NCBI GenBank assembly: GCA_021785375.1 | Contig: JAJYFQ010000043.1 | Span: 1-6,593 of the forward strand | Origin: Microcaldota archaeon | GTDB taxonomy: Archaea; Micrarchaeota; Micrarchaeia; Micrarchaeales; CABMGC01 | Direction of reading: 5' to 3' | DNA length: 6,593 nt | Shown here: positions 4,198-6,593 of the stretch, in pieces | Numbering within the stretch: position 1 is the first letter of the stretch | Layout of the letters: each line of letters begins with the position of its first letter | Program-made: the position numbers and the translations under genes | Notes under the pieces: generated by a model | The model's input: only the letters and a program-made list of their open reading frames with translations | Database searches by the model: none | Told to the model about the DNA's origin: nothing

Positions 4198-4210
4198 TAT
4201 ATTAATATAT
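4198..4210. promoter_or_regulatory. Palindromic TATA element shared by glnA (+) and the copy 2 sequon-array gene (-)
   Basis: TATATTAATATA (4198-4209) is a perfect 12-bp palindrome. Its centre lies about 36 bp from the glnA ATG and about 47 bp from the preferred ATG of the minus-strand gene, so it can act as TATA box in both directions. A run of seven G (4183-4189) lies between it and the minus-strand start. Confidence 0.6.
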
Positions 4211-4227
4211 CTGGGGCATCTCTATTC

Positions 4228-4233
4228 GGAGGT
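4228..4233 (+). promoter_or_regulatory. Shine-Dalgarno of glnA
   Basis: GGAGGT is followed by a 6-nt spacer before the ATG at 4240. It is one of the strongest ribosome-binding sites in the window, which suits a highly expressed gene. Confidence 0.75.
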
Positions 4234-4239
4234 ATCGTT

Positions 4240-5661
4240 ATGAGTGAGAAGGGTAGCGTAGAGAAGGCTTTGGGAGTCTTGAAGGGGAACCGGATAAAGT
4301 GGGTCGACCTGCAGTTCACCGACCTGTTCGGCAAGCTGCACCACATAACAATCCCCGCAGACCAGTTCACGAGGGATGCGTTCACCGAGGGATTCGGTAA
4401 GCTTGATGGAAGCAGCATAAAGGGCTTCACCGAGATCTACGAGAGCGACATGGTTCTCATGCCCATCCCGGAGAGCACGAGGCCGATACCATGGTCTCCT
4501 GGAACGGCGAGGATACTCGCAGAGGTGCACAGGGGGGCAGGGGCGGGAAGGTTCGAGCGCGATCCGCGCGGGATTGCAGAGAAGGCAGAGGCATACCAGA
4601 AGGAGCTCGGATACAAGAGCTACTTCGGACCTGAGCCGGAGTTCTTCATCTTCGACTCTGTCAGCATGGATATCGCACAGCCCGCATCTGGGACCGGATA
4701 CAAGATCCATTCGCGCGAGGCTCCGTGGGAGAATGCCGGAGGCTACGTCATCAGGCACAAGGAGGGATACTACCCGGCAGAACCCATCGACCAGCTCGGC
4801 AACGTCAGGATGGAGATCGTGACCCTGCTCAAGGATGTCTTCGGCTTCGAGATAGAGGCCACGCACCATGAAGTGGCTACGGCAGGCCAGTGCGAGATCA
4901 ACTTCAGGTACTCGAGCCTCGTCGACACCGCGGACAGGCTGCAGACCCTGAAGTACGTAGTGAGGAATGTCGCGCACAGCCACAATATGCTCGCAACGTT
5001 CATGCCGAAGCCGATGTACGGCGACAACGGCACCGGAATGCACACCCACTTCAGCCTGTGGACTACGAACGGAAGGAACGTGATGTACGACAAGGGAGAC
5101 AGGTACGCGGAGATAAGCAAGGAGGGCCGCTACATAATAGGAGGAATACTGAAGCACGCGATGGCGCTCTCTGCCATCGTGTCTCCGACGGTGAACAGCT
5201 ACCACAGGCTCATACCTGGATACGAGGCCCCGGTCTACCTTGCTTGGTCGAGGTCAAACAGGAGCGCTGTGGTAAGGGTTCCGACATACTACAAGGGAAT
5301 CGAGAAGGCGAAGAGAGTGGAGTACCGCGCGCCAGACCCGACGTGCAATCCGTACCTCGCATTCTCTGCAATACTCATGGCAGGGCTCGACGGAATAAAG
5401 AGGAAGCTTGATCCGGGATCGCCGGTAGTGGACGAGAGCATCTACAACATGAGCGCTTCGAAGAGGAAGGAACTTGGCATACGCGAGCTTCCGAGAAGCC
5501 TGGGCGAGGCGCTCGACGACCTCGAGAACGACAGGGACTTCCTCAAGCCGGCCTTTGGAAACGAGGTGCTTGATACGTACATCGAGCTCAAGAAGGACGA
5601 GTGCAGGATGATCTCAGCATACCCTCATCCGATCGAGATCTACCAGTACCTCGACGGATAG
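4240..5661 (+). CDS. glnA: Glutamine synthetase, type I
   Basis: The 473-residue enzyme makes glutamine from glutamate, ammonia and ATP in the cytosol, normally as a dodecamer. The N-terminal beta-grasp domain carries WVDLQFTDLFGKLHHITIP (21-39) and the DGSSIKGF loop (56-63). Catalytic-domain motifs are FGPEPEFFIFD (129-139, metal ligands E132/E134), HHEVATAGQCEINFR (209-223, E211 and E219), FMPKPMYGDNGTGMHTHFSL (254-273, with H268), NSYHRLIPGYEAPVYLAWS (319-337), NRSAVVRVP (340-348) and VEYRAPDP (360-367, E361). All expected active-site residues are present. Length and the segment at about 140-175 resemble the I-beta type. However, the loop around Y402 (SIYNMSASKRKELGI), the equivalent of the adenylylated Tyr loop, reads more like the I-alpha form. 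E65 stands where Bacillus GlnA has feedback Arg62. No GlnB, GlnK, GlnE or GlnR gene is visible. The stop is 9 bp from the converging PH-like gene. Confidence 0.97.
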   Translation: MSEKGSVEKALGVLKGNRIKWVDLQFTDLFGKLHHITIPADQFTRDAFTEGFGKLDGSSIKGFTEIYESDMVLMPIPESTRPIPWSPGTARILAEVHRGAGAGRFERDPRGIAEKAEAYQKELGYKSYFGPEPEFFIFDSVSMDIAQPASGTGYKIHSREAPWENAGGYVIRHKEGYYPAEPIDQLGNVRMEIVTLLKDVFGFEIEATHHEVATAGQCEINFRYSSLVDTADRLQTLKYVVRNVAHSHNMLATFMPKPMYGDNGTGMHTHFSLWTTNGRNVMYDKGDRYAEISKEGRYIIGGILKHAMALSAIVSPTVNSYHRLIPGYEAPVYLAWSRSNRSAVVRVPTYYKGIEKAKRVEYRAPDPTCNPYLAFSAILMAGLDGIKRKLDPGSPVVDESIYNMSASKRKELGIRELPRSLGEALDDLENDRDFLKPAFGNEVLDTYIELKKDECRMISAYPHPIEIYQYLDG

Positions 5662-5670
5662 CCGCGGGCG

Positions 5671-6309
5671 TCATCTCGTCGCCGTGCCCTGGACAACGGG
5701 CCGATCATCACCAGCAGGAATGCTGACCTCATGGCGCAACATCGCCTCCTGGCGCACAGCAACCTCACGGCGCAGATCCTGCTCGTTGTGCTGCGGCATA
5801 TTGCTTATTATGGCCCTGGTGTTGTGATCCTCCTCGATACCCTCGATGACGTCCTGTACGAAGAGCGCCAGCCTCGTCGCAGAGATGATCTTCAGGCCGT
5901 CGATCTCGCCCTCCTGGCTTATAGCAGCGCTCGTCATCGCATCGGTGAACCCGTGTATGCGCATGTGCAGCGACGAGAACCACTTGCCCTTCGTGACCAC
6001 TATGCTGATCACGTGGTGGTATGGCACTATGCTTATGTCGGTAGCCGTGAAGAGGTTGAACCCCAGGTAGAGCCCCCAGAACGAGGGCCTCGCTATGATT
6101 ATCCGTTTGTTGGTCAGCACCACCCTGTCGGGCGACAAAGAGCGGAAGTAGCTCTGCCGTACCTCCATCAGGGTCTCCTCACCCTCCGTCATCACGTCGC
6201 CGAGCATCCTCGTGCAACGCTCGCCGTGCAGGTGTACCTTGTATGCACCTGACCTCCTCAGCCTCTCGGCTGCCCTATGCACCGCATGTTGCGTCTCTAT
6301 ATCCACCAC
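5671..6309 (-). CDS. PH-like-domain (bacterial PH/YdbT-type) hypothetical protein
   Basis: The 212-residue product has an N-terminal helical, basic part (1-37, containing HRAAERLRRSGAYKV). A PH-like beta domain follows at about 40-125, with EGEETLMEVRQSYFRSL, then the diagnostic VLTNKRIIIARPSFWG (64-79), ISIVPYHHVISIVVTKGKW (93-111) and LHMRIHGF (115-122). The 'LTxxRIII...xxIPYxxIxSI' pattern is that of bacterial-type PH domains. A helix with IISATRLALFVQDVIEGI (141-158) follows, and then a charged tail. No convincing transmembrane segment or signal peptide is seen. The function of such domains is mostly unknown. The open frame reaches GTG at 6318, but GGAGGTG (6316-6322) overlaps that codon and lies 6 nt upstream of GTG 6309, which is therefore the chosen start. 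GTG 6306 is another option. A 15-codon ORF lies upstream in the same frame. Confidence 0.8.
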   Translation of the reverse strand: MVDIETQHAVHRAAERLRRSGAYKVHLHGERCTRMLGDVMTEGEETLMEVRQSYFRSLSPDRVVLTNKRIIIARPSFWGLYLGFNLFTATDISIVPYHHVISIVVTKGKWFSSLHMRIHGFTDAMTSAAISQEGEIDGLKIISATRLALFVQDVIEGIEEDHNTRAIISNMPQHNEQDLRREVAVRQEAMLRHEVSIPAGDDRPVVQGTATR

Positions 6310-6315
6310 ATTCAC

Positions 6316-6322
6316 CACCTCC
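6316..6322 (-). promoter_or_regulatory. Shine-Dalgarno that sets the start of the PH-like gene
   Basis: The minus strand reads GGAGGTG, a near-complete match to the archaeal anti-Shine-Dalgarno. It lies 6 nt before GTG 6309, whereas the longer frame start at 6318 would sit inside it. Confidence 0.65.
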
Positions 6323-6390
6323 AGCGCTTTGAAAGGGGACGCGAGGAACTTGGATGAGCAATGTGGCTCACACTGACCAATACGATTGTA

Positions 6391-6438
6391 TCAATGAGGT
6401 ATCCGACCCTCTTTTACGAGGATTATCAAACCCAACAT
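6391..6438 (-). CDS. Possible 15-codon upstream ORF in the PH-like gene leader
   Basis: ATG at 6438 to TGA at 6391-6393 encodes MLGLIILVKEGRIPH. GGTGGG (6445-6450) lies 6 nt upstream, and a TATATATA box is centred about 42 bp upstream of the ATG. This is the same geometry as the leadered genes in this window. The ORF is in the same frame as the PH-like gene, and after the TGA the frame stays open to that gene's start. It may be a leader peptide or the remnant of a longer N-terminus. It is too short to be certain it is translated. Confidence 0.3.
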   Translation of the reverse strand: MLGLIILVKEGRIPH

Positions 6439-6473
6439 TTATTTCCCACCAGACTACTATTATGTCCTGCAAA

Positions 6474-6486
6474 TGTATATATAACC
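6474..6486 (-). promoter_or_regulatory. TATA box upstream of the PH-like gene leader
   Basis: The minus strand reads GGTTATATATACA. Predicted transcription start is near 6454, just upstream of GGTGGG. The block TATATATA (6476-6483) and the neighbouring GTATTATAG (6488-6496) could also serve the plus strand. Confidence 0.5.
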
Positions 6487-6593
6487 GTATTATAGCCTTC
6501 CGTTAAAGTCTTTGGACAAAACTATCATAGACCTTTCCTTCCAATAAGAATCGGCGATTCAGTTATGTTGGAAGAGGACGAACCCCTCCTCCG

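Larger units (their letters stand above)
6310..6593. other. Right-end intergenic region, no convincing gene
   Basis: It contains the leader of the PH-like gene with a possible 15-codon ORF (6391-6438), an AT-rich promoter-like block (6474-6496) and about 95 bp of unassigned sequence. No tRNA, rRNA or recognisable structured RNA was found. A plus-strand ATG at 6565 opens a frame to the window edge (MLEEDEPLL). It has no Shine-Dalgarno and is too short to judge. Confidence 0.55.

Noticed and set aside
4530..4580. T-loop-like GGTTCGAGCGCGATCC suggesting a tRNA
   Set aside because: It lies inside conserved glnA coding sequence, and no acceptor or anticodon arms fit around it.
4222..5205. A 327-codon open frame on the minus strand opposite glnA
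   Set aside because: It is a shadow of glnA codon bias: rich in Arg, His, Val and Leu, with no recognisable motif. The plus-strand frame is a complete glutamine synthetase.
6565..6593. A plus-strand ATG open to the window edge
   Set aside because: Only nine codons, no Shine-Dalgarno and no TATA at leaderless spacing. It cannot be supported as a gene.

Overview
This looks like archaeal DNA. Most gene starts are preceded by a TATA-like box whose centre lies about 26-31 bp upstream (leaderless or nearly so) or about 36-46 bp upstream with a GGTG/GGAGG Shine-Dalgarno in a short leader. Arg is often AGG/AGA and Ile often ATA, genes are packed tightly, and strands alternate. The lineage cannot be fixed from the window. 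An uncultured DPANN or Thermoplasmata-like archaeon is a guess only.

Layout: (1) 1-66 (+) is the 3' end of a cold-shock-domain protein gene, which converges on (2) a NagB-type glucosamine-6-phosphate deaminase at 94-792 (-). (3) 882-1115 (-) is a 77-residue membrane-anchored protein ending in five tandem N-glycosylation sequons. (4) 1190-2044 (-) is a MinD/ParA ATPase with a strongly basic tail. (5) A 262-bp divergent intergenic region holds repeats, a dyad and several TATA-like boxes. (6) 2316-2798 (+) is an AHSA1-type SRPBCC protein that converges on (7) a small charged 62-residue protein (-). (8) 3159-3779 (+) is a YihX-like HAD phosphatase. (9) 3839-4156 (-) is a second sequon-array protein, paralogous to (3). 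(10) glnA, glutamine synthetase, lies at 4240-5661 (+), divergent from (9) across a shared palindromic TATA region. (11) 5671-6309 (-) is a PH-like-domain protein, followed upstream by a leader with a possible 15-codon ORF in the same frame. The right end (about 6319-6593) has promoter-like sequence but no convincing gene.

Functionally, NagB releases ammonia from glucosamine-6-phosphate and GlnA fixes ammonia into glutamine, but they are about 3.4 kb apart and not one operon. The window is a mosaic of single-gene transcription units rather than a pathway cluster.

The most unusual content is the pair of small single-pass proteins carrying a G-[YFIG]-N-x-[ST] pentapeptide repeated five times, so that every repeat is an N-x-S/T sequon. 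I do not recognise this family. The pattern suggests a compact surface display for dense N-glycosylation.
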